A stretch of DNA of 64,000 nt from Verrucomicrobiota bacterium (lineage in GTDB: Bacteria > Verrucomicrobiota > Verrucomicrobiia > Limisphaerales > JACRJZ01), in the NCBI GenBank assembly GCA_016219875.1, contig JACRJZ010000059.1, positions 1 through 64,000 on the forward strand, given 5' to 3'. Below are positions 14,689 to 23,390 of this stretch, one piece after another. Position numbers and translations under genes: made by a program. Positions within the stretch are counted from its first letter, which is position 1; every line of letters starts with the position of its first letter. The notes below the pieces were generated by a model. It made no database searches. It was not told where the DNA came from and saw only the letters and a program-made list of their open reading frames with translations.

Positions 14689-16098
14689 ATGAGAACCCGA
14701 TTCCTGCAAGTCCTCGTCTGCTTGGCACTACTGGCGTTGGGCTTCACCGCCACAAGTTGTCGCAAGGACACCGGCTCCGCGGCCGGCAGCGCGAAGTATC
14801 ATTGCCCGATGCACCCCACCTACGTCAGCGACCGGCCAGGGGATTGCCCGATCTGCAACATGAAGCTGGTGCCGATCAAGGACGCCAAGGCCGCGCCCGC
14901 CGTTTCGGAGCAGAAAAAGCCCAGCGGTGCCAGCGGCGAGTACGCTTGTCCCGACCACCCGGATTTCATCTTCGATCAGCCGGGCGTGTGCGGCATCTGC
15001 AACAAGAAGCTGGAACCGATCCACCCCGAGGGCCACGCCGACCACGAAGCCGCGGCGGCGGGCGCAGCCGGGCGGATCGCGGTGGCCCTTTCGCCGGAGA
15101 AACAGCAGTTGATTGGGCTGAAGACTTCGGTGGTAGCGAAGCGGGAGTTGGCCGGCGTCGTTCGCGCCAGCGCGGTGCTGGAACACGACGAAACCCGTCA
15201 GGCCAAGATCGCACCGCGCTTCGGTGGCTGGGTGCAGAAGCTTTTCGTGAATTTCACCGGCCAGCACGTGGAACAGGGCGAGCCGCTGTTCTCCGTTTAC
15301 AGTCCGGAATTGGTGGCCGCCGAGAACGAGTATCTGCTGGCCCGCCAGCGTCTGGAGCAGTTGAAGACCAACGCCGCCGGCGCGGACGCCGAGTCCTCCC
15401 GCCGGCTGGTCGAGTCTGCGCGCCGTCGGCTCACCCTGTGGGGCGTCGGCGACGAGGAGTTGCGCGTGCTGGAACAGAGCGGCCAGGCCCATGACGAAGT
15501 CCTCATGCGCGCGCCGGTGTCCGGGCACGTGCTCGCCAAGACAGCCGTGCAGGGCAAGGCTTTCATGGCGGGGGAGACGCTCTACGAGCTGGGCGCACTG
15601 TCCAGCCTCTGGTTGCGCGCGTTGGTGCAGGAGTCCGACTTCCCACGCATCAAGGTGGGCCAGAAGGCGAAGGTCATTTTGCCGTATGCGGCCTACGCCA
15701 GCTACGAGAGCAAGGTGGCGTTCCTCTATCCGCACATCGACCCGCAAACGCGCCGCGCCCAAATCCGGCTCGAACTCGAAAACCCGCAGCACCAGTTGCG
15801 GCCTGACATGTGGGCCAACGTCGAGATCAGCACGAGCGAAGGCGAGGTGCTCGTCCTGCCGGCCAGCGCGGTGATCGACACGGGCGTGCGCCACGTGGCC
15901 TTCGTGCTCCGGGAAGACAACCATCTCGAACCGCGCGAAGTGAAGATCGGCGCGCGAACCGACGATTGGTGGGAGGTGCAAGCCGGGGTGAAGGAAGGGG
16001 AGAAAGTGGTGACGCGGGCGCTGTTCCTCGTGGATGCCGAAAGCCAGTTGAAGTCGGCCATCTCGGGAATGACGGGCAATGGCGAACACCAACACTGA
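14689..16098 (+). CDS. cusB: CusB-like membrane fusion protein with two metal-binding modules
   Basis: A 469-residue periplasmic adaptor. The start at 14689 is preferred because codons before it lie in the hairpin repeat. A lipoprotein-type signal ends at ...GFTATSC (lipobox-like, Cys about residue 24). Two heavy-metal-binding modules follow: YHCPMHPTYVSDRPGDCPICNM and the copy YACPDHPDFIFDQPGVCGICN (about 35-100). Then come the barrel-sandwich/alpha-hairpin region and a beta-barrel with the membrane-proximal domain (about 190-460). The ending HQH may bind metal. It links the RND pump to the outer-membrane channel and delivers Cu(I)/Ag(I). Confidence 0.88.
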   Translation: MRTRFLQVLVCLALLALGFTATSCRKDTGSAAGSAKYHCPMHPTYVSDRPGDCPICNMKLVPIKDAKAAPAVSEQKKPSGASGEYACPDHPDFIFDQPGVCGICNKKLEPIHPEGHADHEAAAAGAAGRIAVALSPEKQQLIGLKTSVVAKRELAGVVRASAVLEHDETRQAKIAPRFGGWVQKLFVNFTGQHVEQGEPLFSVYSPELVAAENEYLLARQRLEQLKTNAAGADAESSRRLVESARRRLTLWGVGDEELRVLEQSGQAHDEVLMRAPVSGHVLAKTAVQGKAFMAGETLYELGALSSLWLRALVQESDFPRIKVGQKAKVILPYAAYASYESKVAFLYPHIDPQTRRAQIRLELENPQHQLRPDMWANVEISTSEGEVLVLPASAVIDTGVRHVAFVLREDNHLEPREVKIGARTDDWWEVQAGVKEGEKVVTRALFLVDAESQLKSAISGMTGNGEHQH

Positions 16099-16110
16099 AG
16101 AAACGCCGCC

Positions 16111-19100
16111 ATGTCCGAACCAACGTCCCATCTCCACGCTCCTTCCCACTCGGAAGGCCTCATCGAGCGCATCATCGACTGGAGCGCGCGGAACAAGTTC
16201 ATGGTCTTCATGCTCGTCGGCGCGCTCTTGGTGGGCGGGATTTACTGCCTGCGCCACACGCCGCTCGACGCCATCCCGGACCTCAGCGACGTGCAGGTCA
16301 TCGTCTATACGCAATGGGAAGGCCGCAGCCCGAACTTGGTCGAGGACCAGATCACGTACCCGATCGTCACCAAGCTCATCAGCGCGCCCAACGTCCGCGT
16401 CGTGCGCGGCTATTCCTTCTTCGGATTCTCGTTCGTGTACGTCGTGTTCCAGGACGGCACCGACATTTACTGGGCGCGCTCCCGTGTCCTGGAATACATG
16501 CAGGGCCTCGCAAACTCCCTGCCGCCCGGCGTCACGCCGACTCTTGGCCCGGACGCGACCGGCGTGGGCTGGGGCTTCCAATACGCGCTGATCGACCGAA
16601 GCGGCACCAACGACCTTGCAGACCTGCGCAGCTTCCAGGACTGGCACCTGCGCTACTGGCTCCAAAGTGTCGAAGGCGTGGCTGAAGTCGCGACCTTCGG
16701 CGGCTTCGAGAAGCAGTATCAGGTCGAAGTCGATCCGAACAAGCTGCTCGCCTACAACATCCCGATCAGCCGCATCGTCTCCGCCATCCGCTCGGCGAAC
16801 AACGATGTCGGCGGACGTGAACTGGAGCGTTACGGCACGACCTACTTGATTCGCGGGCAGGGCTACATCAAGTCGCTCGACGACTTGCGCCTCGTGGTCG
16901 TGGGCGCGGACGCGAAGGGCACGCCGGTCTTGCTGAAGGACGTCGCGCAAAACATCACGCTCGGCCCAGAGATGCGGCGCGGGGCGGGCGACTTCAACGG
17001 CGAGGGCGAAGCCGTCGGAGGCATCGTGGTCGTCCGCTACGGACAAAACGTTCTGCAGGTCATCGACCGCTTGAAGAAGAAGATCGAGGAGGTGAAACCT
17101 TCGCTTCCGCCCGGCGTGGAAATCGTGACGACCTACGACCGCTCCGACCTCATCCGCCGCTCCATCAGCACGCTCAAGAAAACCATCATCGAGGAATCCA
17201 TCATCGTCTCGGTGATCGTGATTGTGTTCCTGCTCGACTTCGGCGGGGCGGCGCGGGCCATCGTCACGCTGCCCATCGCGGTGGCGCTGGCCTTCATCCC
17301 GATGTATTTCATGGGCCTCACTGCGAACATCATGTCGCTCGCCGGCATCGCCATCAGCATCGGCGTCTTGTGCGACGAAGCAGTGGTCATGGTGGAAAAC
17401 GTCCACAAGAAACTCGAACACGCGCCGCCCGGACTGAACCGCCAGCAGCGCCAGGAGATCATCATCGCCGCCTGCAAGCAGCTCGGCAAACCGCTCTTCT
17501 TCGCACTGCTCATCATTACGGTGAGCTTCATGCCGGTGTTCACACTGGAAGCGCAGGAGGGCCGCCTCTTCAAGCCGCTCGCCTTCACCAAGACCTTCAC
17601 GATGGCCTGGGCCGCGTTCCTCAGCATCACCATTGGCCCCGCGCTCATCGTGTTGATGACCGGCGCCAAGGTCATTCCCGAACATAGACATCCCATCAGC
17701 CGCTTGTTGCACCGGCTTTACTACCCGTGGGTCAGCGCGCTGATGCGGCGACGCTTGCTCTCCATCGCCATCGCGGTCGTGGCAGTCGGCTCTTCCTTTC
17801 CGATCTACCAGAAGCTCGGCTCCGAGTTCATGCCGCCGCTCAACGAAGGCACCATTCTCTACATGCCGACCACGCTGCCCACGGTGTCGATCACCGAGGC
17901 GACGCGCCTCATGCAAATCCAGGACCGCATCCTCAAGCAATTCCCGGAGGTGGTCAGCGTCCACGGCAAGGCCGGCAAAAGCGAAACCGCCACCGACCCC
18001 GCGCCAATGGAAATGTTCGAGACGGTGGTGCAGTTGAAACCAGAAAAAGACTGGCGCCATGTGCCGAACCCGCGCTGGTATTCGCGCTGGGCGCCGGAGT
18101 GGTTGGCGAAGCTGCTCCGCAAGGCCTGGCCCGACGCGCGGCCCCTCTCTTGGGACGAACTCGTCACCGAAATGGACGAGGCGCTCAACATCCCCGGCCA
18201 GGTCAACGCCTGGACCATGCCCATCAAGGCGCGCATTGACATGCTTTCCACCGGCATCCGCACGCCCGTCGGCATCAAGATCTTTGGCTCCGACCTCGCC
18301 GTCATCAACAAGTTGGGCGAGCACCTGGAAGCGGTGCTGCGCCAAGTGCCCGGCACGCGCAGCGCCTATTCCGAGCGCACCACCGGCGGCCTTTACCTCG
18401 ACATCATCCCGGATCGCGCCGAGATCGCGCGCTACGGATTGAACGTCGAGGACGTGCTGATGCAGGTCGAAATCGCCATCGGCGGCATGGCCGTGGCCCG
18501 GACCATCGAAGGCCGCGAGCGTTACACGATCAACGTCCGCTACAGCCGCGAGCTGCGGGACGATCCGGAGAAGCTGAAGCGCGTCCTCGTGCCGGTCAGC
18601 GTAGGACAGGCGTCCTCGCCTGTCTCCATCTCTGGCAAACCATCCACCTCAGAAGGAATGGCCTCTTCAGCCTCGATGTCTGGAACCCAACTTGCCCAAA
18701 TCCCCCTTGGCCAGCTCGCCGACATCCGCACCACCGTCGGTCCCCCGATGATCAAGAACGAAAACGGCGCGCTGACCGGCTGGGTTTACCTCGATGTGGC
18801 CGGCCGCGACATCGGAGGCTACGTGGCCGACGCCAAGAAAGTGGTTTCCGAGAAGATTGAGAAGGCCGGCCTCCTGCCCTCCGGCTACCGCCTCGAATGG
18901 ACCGGCCAATACGAATACATGCTGCGCGTCCGCGAGCGGCTGAAAGTAGTGGTGCCGCTCACGCTGGCGCTGATCTTCGTGCTCCTCTTCATGAACTTCA
19001 AGAGCGTGCCCGAGACGCTGATCATCCTGCTCTCGATCCCGTTCGCCATGACCGGCAGCATCTGGCTCCTTTGGCTGCTGGACTATCATCTGAGCATCGC

Positions 19101-19608
19101 CGTGTGGGTGGGCGTGATCGCACTGGCCGGCCTGGCCGCGCAGACCGGCACCGTGATGATCATCTATCTCGACGAAGCCTTCCACGCCTGGCAACGCGCC
19201 GGCCGCATGAAGACCCAGCACGATCTCTTTGAAGCCATCACCTACGGCGCCGTCCAGCGCGTCCGCCCCAAGCTGATGACCGTCTCCATGATCACCCTCG
19301 GCCTCGTCCCCGCGCTTTGGGCGCACGGCGCCGGCGCCGAAGCCATCCAGCGCATCGCCGCCCCCATGATCGGCGGCCTCATCACCAGCACGATCCTCAC
19401 GCTCGAAATCGTCCCCGCCATCTACTCCCTCTGGCGTGGCCGCCAGGTCGAGTGGATCAATGGCCCCCGCCCACCGAAGAAGACGTGGGATGAACTCAGC
19501 CACCAGTTTATTGAGATGGAGAAGGAGGAGCGCGGCGGAACGGTTTCCAGGATTAAAGTCGGACTTGATGATTCCAGTTCGAGTGCCGATACTCTTGCCC
19601 AGATATGA
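16111..19608 (+). CDS. cusA: CusA/CzcA-type RND heavy-metal efflux pump
   Basis: A 1165-residue inner-membrane proton-driven pump with 12 TM segments and two large periplasmic loops. The three methionines that carry Cu(I)/Ag(I) through E. coli CusA have clear counterparts: M585 (LYMPTTLP), M635 (PMEMFETVVQL) and M711 (IDMLSTGIRTPVGIK), so the substrate is probably copper/silver. Two oddities: an insertion of about 30 residues just before AQIPLGQLADI carries a GACAGGCG hairpin (18605-18624), and the last 25 residues (after about HQFIEMEKEE) are atypical and run into an AT-richer island. Its TGA is shared with the ATG of the next gene. Confidence 0.92.
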   Translation: MSEPTSHLHAPSHSEGLIERIIDWSARNKFMVFMLVGALLVGGIYCLRHTPLDAIPDLSDVQVIVYTQWEGRSPNLVEDQITYPIVTKLISAPNVRVVRGYSFFGFSFVYVVFQDGTDIYWARSRVLEYMQGLANSLPPGVTPTLGPDATGVGWGFQYALIDRSGTNDLADLRSFQDWHLRYWLQSVEGVAEVATFGGFEKQYQVEVDPNKLLAYNIPISRIVSAIRSANNDVGGRELERYGTTYLIRGQGYIKSLDDLRLVVVGADAKGTPVLLKDVAQNITLGPEMRRGAGDFNGEGEAVGGIVVVRYGQNVLQVIDRLKKKIEEVKPSLPPGVEIVTTYDRSDLIRRSISTLKKTIIEESIIVSVIVIVFLLDFGGAARAIVTLPIAVALAFIPMYFMGLTANIMSLAGIAISIGVLCDEAVVMVENVHKKLEHAPPGLNRQQRQEIIIAACKQLGKPLFFALLIITVSFMPVFTLEAQEGRLFKPLAFTKTFTMAWAAFLSITIGPALIVLMTGAKVIPEHRHPISRLLHRLYYPWVSALMRRRLLSIAIAVVAVGSSFPIYQKLGSEFMPPLNEGTILYMPTTLPTVSITEATRLMQIQDRILKQFPEVVSVHGKAGKSETATDPAPMEMFETVVQLKPEKDWRHVPNPRWYSRWAPEWLAKLLRKAWPDARPLSWDELVTEMDEALNIPGQVNAWTMPIKARIDMLSTGIRTPVGIKIFGSDLAVINKLGEHLEAVLRQVPGTRSAYSERTTGGLYLDIIPDRAEIARYGLNVEDVLMQVEIAIGGMAVARTIEGRERYTINVRYSRELRDDPEKLKRVLVPVSVGQASSPVSISGKPSTSEGMASSASMSGTQLAQIPLGQLADIRTTVGPPMIKNENGALTGWVYLDVAGRDIGGYVADAKKVVSEKIEKAGLLPSGYRLEWTGQYEYMLRVRERLKVVVPLTLALIFVLLFMNFKSVPETLIILLSIPFAMTGSIWLLWLLDYHLSIAVWVGVIALAGLAAQTGTVMIIYLDEAFHAWQRAGRMKTQHDLFEAITYGAVQRVRPKLMTVSMITLGLVPALWAHGAGAEAIQRIAAPMIGGLITSTILTLEIVPAIYSLWRGRQVEWINGPRPPKKTWDELSHQFIEMEKEERGGTVSRIKVGLDDSSSSADTLAQI
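18605..18624. repeat. Short hairpin repeat inside the cusA reading frame
   Basis: GACAGGCG (18605-18612) and CGCCTGTC (18617-18624) with a TCCT loop form a perfect 8-base stem. They are part of an in-frame insertion of roughly 90 bases coding Ser-rich residues (SSPVSISG...SSASMSGT) between conserved pump sequences. Confidence 0.75.
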
Positions 19609-20282
19609 ACCAACGCCATCCAGATGCCGAAGAAGTCAATTGTGTTCTTGTTGGCTCCTTTAATCCGGGGATTTTCCACCCGGAATGGTTTCGTCGCCAG
19701 GAGATACTGTTGCCTGCCGAAGCGGAGCAGGCGCAGGTACGGGTAGTAACGCCGGATGTCACCGAGATTCTTTTCCTCGATATGAGACTGGATGTCCTGC
19801 CTGATCGGTTTGTGTTTCGCACGCAAGATGCTTCCAGTGCCGAGAAACTTCACGATATTGTTTTGGCGGTGTTTCACCGCCTGCCGCATACGCCAGTGAC
19901 TGCTTGTGGCATCAACAACGAGATCCACTTTGACCTGGGCGATGAGGCCTACTGGCACAAGATTGGCCACACGCTTGCTCCGAAGGAGCTTGTGTGGAAC
20001 GAGGTGCTTGAAAAACCAGGACTTCAGTCGCTCACCATCAAGGGTATTCGGACTGGCGATTTCCCCGGCGAAGTGAACGTCACTGTGCAGCCATCGAAAC
20101 GATTCCGATTTGGCCTGTGTGTGGGTTCAAACAGCCACTTCCCGGTTCCTCGGGATGACTCTGGAATGCCCTGCTCTGAGAAAGCCATCAGTTTTCTCAC
20201 CGCAGAGTGGAAAACGGCGCTTGAACAGTCTAGGCGTGTCGCTTACCGTCTGTTCAATTCGATTTCAAAAGATGCGAAATGA
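19605..20282 (+). CDS. Unknown protein, first gene of the three-gene MBL island
   Basis: A 225-residue soluble protein, no signal or membrane segment. It starts NCVLVGSFNPGIFHPEWF; other distinctive stretches are the centre HTPVTACGINNEIHF and the later PGLQSLTIKGIRTGDFPGEVNVTVQPS. The alternation suggests a mixed alpha/beta, probably beta-rich, fold. I do not recognise a named family. Its ATG overlaps the cusA stop (ATGA) and its end overlaps the next start by 11 bases, so all three island genes look translationally coupled. Local base composition is visibly more AT-rich than in the flanks, a sign of transfer. A role in defence or stress is only a guess from the arrangement. Confidence 0.7.
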   Translation: MNQRHPDAEEVNCVLVGSFNPGIFHPEWFRRQEILLPAEAEQAQVRVVTPDVTEILFLDMRLDVLPDRFVFRTQDASSAEKLHDIVLAVFHRLPHTPVTACGINNEIHFDLGDEAYWHKIGHTLAPKELVWNEVLEKPGLQSLTIKGIRTGDFPGEVNVTVQPSKRFRFGLCVGSNSHFPVPRDDSGMPCSEKAISFLTAEWKTALEQSRRVAYRLFNSISKDAK

Positions 20283-20841
20283 GCCAACAATTGCGACTCC
20301 ATCAACCTTGATGGAGTCGGCTGTAGAACCTCTGAATTCAGAGGTCAGCGAACGTCCGGTTGTTGTCAACCGTTTCCCATTTACGTCAGAGGACGAAGAT
20401 CGCACGGGGGGATTTGCTTTTATCCAAAGCAGTCCTGAGACGGGAGGAGAGGCGTCCAGGCCCAAACGTCGCTTTCCGCAGGTCATGCCGAAAACCGAAA
20501 TGCCTTCAGAGGATTTCGCGTTGCTGGAGAAGTGGGAAGGCGTGGTAGTAGCCGCCGACGCCGAAACTTTCACGGCTCGACTCTACCGCACAGGCAATCG
20601 AGGACAAGCCACGCAGGCCGTTTTTTCAAAATGTGAACTGTCCCCTCACGAACGCGATCAGATCGAGGAGGGTGCGCCCTTTGTTTGGACGATAGGTTAC
20701 CGCCTCATTGGCACGACACGCCACAGAGACTCTGTAATCTACTTTCGCCGCCTTCCAAAATGGGAGCAGGGGGAATTGGCTGTCAGCAGGACTCTCGGAA
20801 AGAAGCTGCATGAGGCAATTGGCTGGAACGGTACAGAATAG
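20272..20841 (+). CDS. Unknown protein with a small beta-rich C-terminal domain, island gene 2
   Basis: A 189-residue protein. Residues 1-85 are polar and probably disordered. From about residue 85 a compact domain follows: LEKWEGVVVAADAETFTARL, then FSKCELSPHERDQIEEGAPF and IGYRLIGTTRHRDSVIYFRRLP, a run of beta-strands with one helix suggesting an SH3/OB-like small barrel. No named family. The start overlaps gene 1 by 11 bases and the end overlaps gene 3 by 32 bases. It may be an adaptor for one or both partners. Confidence 0.65.
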   Translation: MRNEPTIATPSTLMESAVEPLNSEVSERPVVVNRFPFTSEDEDRTGGFAFIQSSPETGGEASRPKRRFPQVMPKTEMPSEDFALLEKWEGVVVAADAETFTARLYRTGNRGQATQAVFSKCELSPHERDQIEEGAPFVWTIGYRLIGTTRHRDSVIYFRRLPKWEQGELAVSRTLGKKLHEAIGWNGTE

Positions 20842-21952
20842 TCCTCCCAATCCGCAGGAGGTTGAGGTTTCCCTCTTTGGCCCGGGGTTTGGAGAATGCG
20901 TCGTCCTTCATCTCGGGAAAGGCGAGTGGGTGGTAGTGGATTCATGTCGCGACGCTGATACCGGGCTTCCCGCGGCCATCGACTACCTGCAGAAGCTCGA
21001 TGTTGATCTTGCGACCTCCGTTCGGTTGGTGGTTGCGACGCATTGGCACGACGACCACATGGATGGCCTTGCCGATCTCTTTCGAGCCTGTCGCAGCGCG
21101 AAGTTCGTCTGCTCGATGGCCCTCAACTGCGAGGAGTGGTTCGCGTTGAGCGAGGTTTATCGTGGTTACCTGCAAGCTGGGGGATCGGGCGTCGATGAAC
21201 TTCGACAAACAATGCAAGAGCTGAAGCGGCGGAATGCCGCCAACGCAGTGGTTGCACCGCAGTTCGCGCTCGCCAAACAGCCTCTTTACGTCCGGGCCAA
21301 CGGAATGCCCGCCGAGGTTGTTGCCCTGTCGCCTTCCAATGCGGCGGTGGCGGTGATGCAGGCACACCTCCAGCAGCGCCTCCTACCACAGGAGAAGCAA
21401 CGCCGTTTGCGCGTCCCCGACCTCAGAGAGAATGACGGTTCGGTGGTGCTCTCGATGCGTGTTGGCAGCGCTTCGGTTCTGCTAGGGGCTGATCTCGAAG
21501 AACGCGGTCGTCCAGGCTTGGGTTGGCAGGCGATTCTCGATGAATATGAAACTGACGCCAAGGGGTATGAGGGCATGAAGATTCCCCACCACGGCTCAGA
21601 AACGGGCCACCATCCTCAGCAATGGTCCCGCCTGATGTCGCAACAAGCTTGGGCGACTCTGACGCCGTGCAACCGGGGCACCAAACTCCCCACGCCAGAG
21701 GATTGCCGGCGGATACTTTCACACACGGAGGACTCCTTCATCACTTCTCCGCGCGGTTTAGGTAAGTTTCGTCATCCAGACGCTGCGGTGATGAAGACCG
21801 TTCAAGAGGCAACGCTTTCAATAGGGATCGAACCGGGAAAGCAAGGGCATATTCGGCTCCGACGCAACGCACTCGGAACAGCATCGGAATGGGAAGCCGA
21901 GTTGTTCGGTAATGCCTTGCCGCTTCGTCGAATTCTACACTTGGTCGAATAG
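20810..21952 (+). CDS. ComEC/Rec2-like metallo-beta-lactamase-fold hydrolase, island gene 3
   Basis: A 380-residue cytoplasmic protein with the metallo-beta-lactamase core. HWHDDHMDG (about residues 79-87) is the HxHxDH dinuclear metal site, SVLLGADLEE supplies the bridging Asp, and KIPHHGSETGHH the final His. FGPGFGECVVLHLGKGEWVVVDSC at the start is the usual first strand pair. The layout matches the ComEC/Rec2 hydrolase family, which is nuclease-like, but there are no membrane segments. The long insert between the metal motifs (about 105-190) is helical and has no assignment. Being last in a coupled three-gene set, it is probably the catalytic member. Confidence 0.8.
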   Translation: MRQLAGTVQNSPPNPQEVEVSLFGPGFGECVVLHLGKGEWVVVDSCRDADTGLPAAIDYLQKLDVDLATSVRLVVATHWHDDHMDGLADLFRACRSAKFVCSMALNCEEWFALSEVYRGYLQAGGSGVDELRQTMQELKRRNAANAVVAPQFALAKQPLYVRANGMPAEVVALSPSNAAVAVMQAHLQQRLLPQEKQRRLRVPDLRENDGSVVLSMRVGSASVLLGADLEERGRPGLGWQAILDEYETDAKGYEGMKIPHHGSETGHHPQQWSRLMSQQAWATLTPCNRGTKLPTPEDCRRILSHTEDSFITSPRGLGKFRHPDAAVMKTVQEATLSIGIEPGKQGHIRLRRNALGTASEWEAELFGNALPLRRILHLVE

Positions 21953-21970
21953 ATCGGCTTTCAACTCGAT

Positions 21971-22063
21971 GGCCTCGCCGCGCAGACCGGCACCGTGATG
22001 ATCATCTACCTCGAAATCGTCCCCGCCATTGACAGCCTCTGGCGCGGCCGCCAAGTCGGGTGG
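21971..22063 (+). pseudogene. Scrambled fragment of the cusA 3' end
   Basis: Translated, this reads GLAAQTGTVMIIYL joined to EIVPAIDSLWRGRQVGW. The two parts are near-identical to cusA codons at about 19129-19172 and 19406-19452, which are about 240 bases apart in the intact gene. It lies just after the last island gene. It is either the displaced end of the original cusA or a remnant of a second copy. Confidence 0.8.
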
Positions 22064-22064
22064 T

Positions 22065-22730
22065 TCATTCTCCCGCAGGCACCAGACCGCCCGGTCGCCG
22101 CTCCAGAGTGGTGATCTCGCGAAACCTTGCTGCCGCCGTCCGCAAGGTCTGCCTCACCGCGTCCGGCAGCGTCGGCAAGTCGCCATCGCGGAAATAACTC
22201 AAGGCTTTCAGGGCGGGCATGGGATTGAACGTGTCGCCGTACACCGCCTGGGCCGCGCCCAGGGCTTGGGGCAGCGTCACGCCATGCTGGAGCAGCGCAT
22301 ACACGTCCAGATAATCTTTCGCCTCGGCTCGCTCCGGCAGGACGGCCATTTTGCAGGCGGCGACATCGAGCAGCGAGGCGACACGCACCACGCCGTCGTC
22401 GGTCGTTTCCGGATCGCCGACGCGTCCCAGCTTCAGCCCGCCGAAAAAGGAAAGTTTCACCGGATCGGAACACGGCACTGAAACCGTCAGAGTGTTGGGC
22501 GCAACCTGCAAGACCGTGGCTCCGGCCAGGAAGGGCAGTGAGGATTTCAAGGCCGATGGCTCGACCGGCGCGCTGGTGAAGAAATCAAAATCCAGCGACT
22601 GCCGATGCCCCAGCCGCAGGACCAGCGCCGTGCCGCCATAGAGGACGAAATGCCGGGGAACTTGTTTCAAGTTCGGCCACAGCGTCCGCTGTGCGGCGGG
22701 CAGGGCGTGGAGTTGGGGCGCGAAGCTCAT
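22065..22730 (-). CDS. AbiEii/AbiGii-type nucleotidyltransferase (toxin-like)
   Basis: A 221-residue protein with the minimal nucleotidyltransferase site GGTALVLRLGHRQSLDFDFF (G-G-x-D-x-D form, about residues 32-51). LLDVAACKMAVLPERAEAKDYLDVYALL follows, the helix pair typical of AbiEii/AbiGii and DUF1814 proteins. Such enzymes transfer nucleotides to tRNA or other targets and are usually paired with an antitoxin. The start overlaps the stop of the partner gene 22727-23050 by four bases. Confidence 0.85.
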   Translation of the reverse strand: MSFAPQLHALPAAQRTLWPNLKQVPRHFVLYGGTALVLRLGHRQSLDFDFFTSAPVEPSALKSSLPFLAGATVLQVAPNTLTVSVPCSDPVKLSFFGGLKLGRVGDPETTDDGVVRVASLLDVAACKMAVLPERAEAKDYLDVYALLQHGVTLPQALGAAQAVYGDTFNPMPALKALSYFRDGDLPTLPDAVRQTLRTAAARFREITTLERRPGGLVPAGE

Positions 22731-23050
22731 GTCAGGGGGCGCCTCGGCAAATCGGGTTCCGGAAGTCCGAAGAAGGCGTGCCAGTAGGCCCAGGACCGCC
22801 CGTCAAACACGCCTGGTTCCGCCTGCTCCAGGGCTTGGTGGAAGGCCTCCCAACCAAACGCCTCGCTCACCGTCTGCACGTCCTGCCAGGTGCCCAAGGC
22901 CATCACTTGCATGACGAACCGCGCGGGTCGCGCCAGCGCGGCCTCCGGCGCCAGCCACCACATCAACCGGGCGGCGATGCTCTTCAGTTGGACCACGCGA
23001 TCATCCACCGCCCCAGTGCTAGGTCGTTCGCCTGAGATGGTCAACGTCAT
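22727..23050 (-). CDS. Partner (probable antitoxin) of the nucleotidyltransferase
   Basis: A 107-residue protein from ATG 23050, no signal or TM segment. Its pattern is that of the small partner proteins translated just before such nucleotidyltransferases: VMQVMALGTWQDVQTVSEAFG in the middle and a tail ending ...YWHAFFGLPEPDLPRRPL. It is mainly helical. Earlier ATGs at 23065 and beyond run into a repeat, so they are less likely. Role as antitoxin is inferred from pairing and overlap. Confidence 0.65.
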   Translation of the reverse strand: MTLTISGERPSTGAVDDRVVQLKSIAARLMWWLAPEAALARPARFVMQVMALGTWQDVQTVSEAFGWEAFHQALEQAEPGVFDGRSWAYWHAFFGLPEPDLPRRPLT

Positions 23051-23117
23051 GCCGGCGCAAACCATACCCAGACCAAACATCTCTTGGCAACGCGCGTTCG
23101 CAGGAAGACCCGACGTT

Positions 23118-23237
23118 CTTGACACTGCCGCCAAGTAGTAGGGCAGCCGACCCGGCTGTCAAAGTCGCGGCAACCGACTCGGTTGCCGCGCGGCCCGACG
23201 GGCGGGTCGCCCGCGCCACGACGGCGGCAGTGTCAAG
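23118..23237. repeat. MITE-like 120-base element with perfect 15-base terminal inverted repeats
   Basis: CTTGACACTGCCGCC at 23118-23132 is exactly reverse-complemented at 23223-23237. In between lie two smaller hairpins, including GCGGCAACC/GGTTGCCGC. No coding potential is evident. Confidence 0.75.
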
Positions 23238-23390
23238 ATGCGCCCGTCGTTCTGGGCCTCCGAAGAATTTCATTGAAACAGCGTCGGCGCGTGATAATGA
23301 ATCCGGGCTTTGTCGCGGAGGGCCGCGCCAAGACGGAGCCGGCCGCGGGTGTTGGAGCCGGCGCGTGTCGCCTGAAACCGAAAGATTGAA

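Noticed and set aside
14728..18345. A 1205-codon open frame on the minus strand across cusB and cusA
   Set aside because: It is the mirror of the strongly conserved pump genes. Its translation is rich in His/Asp/Arg with no family motif, as expected in high-GC antisense frames.
22065..23050. Full AbiE phage-abortive system
   Set aside because: The nucleotidyltransferase matches AbiEii, but the partner is much shorter than AbiEi and lacks its winged helix.
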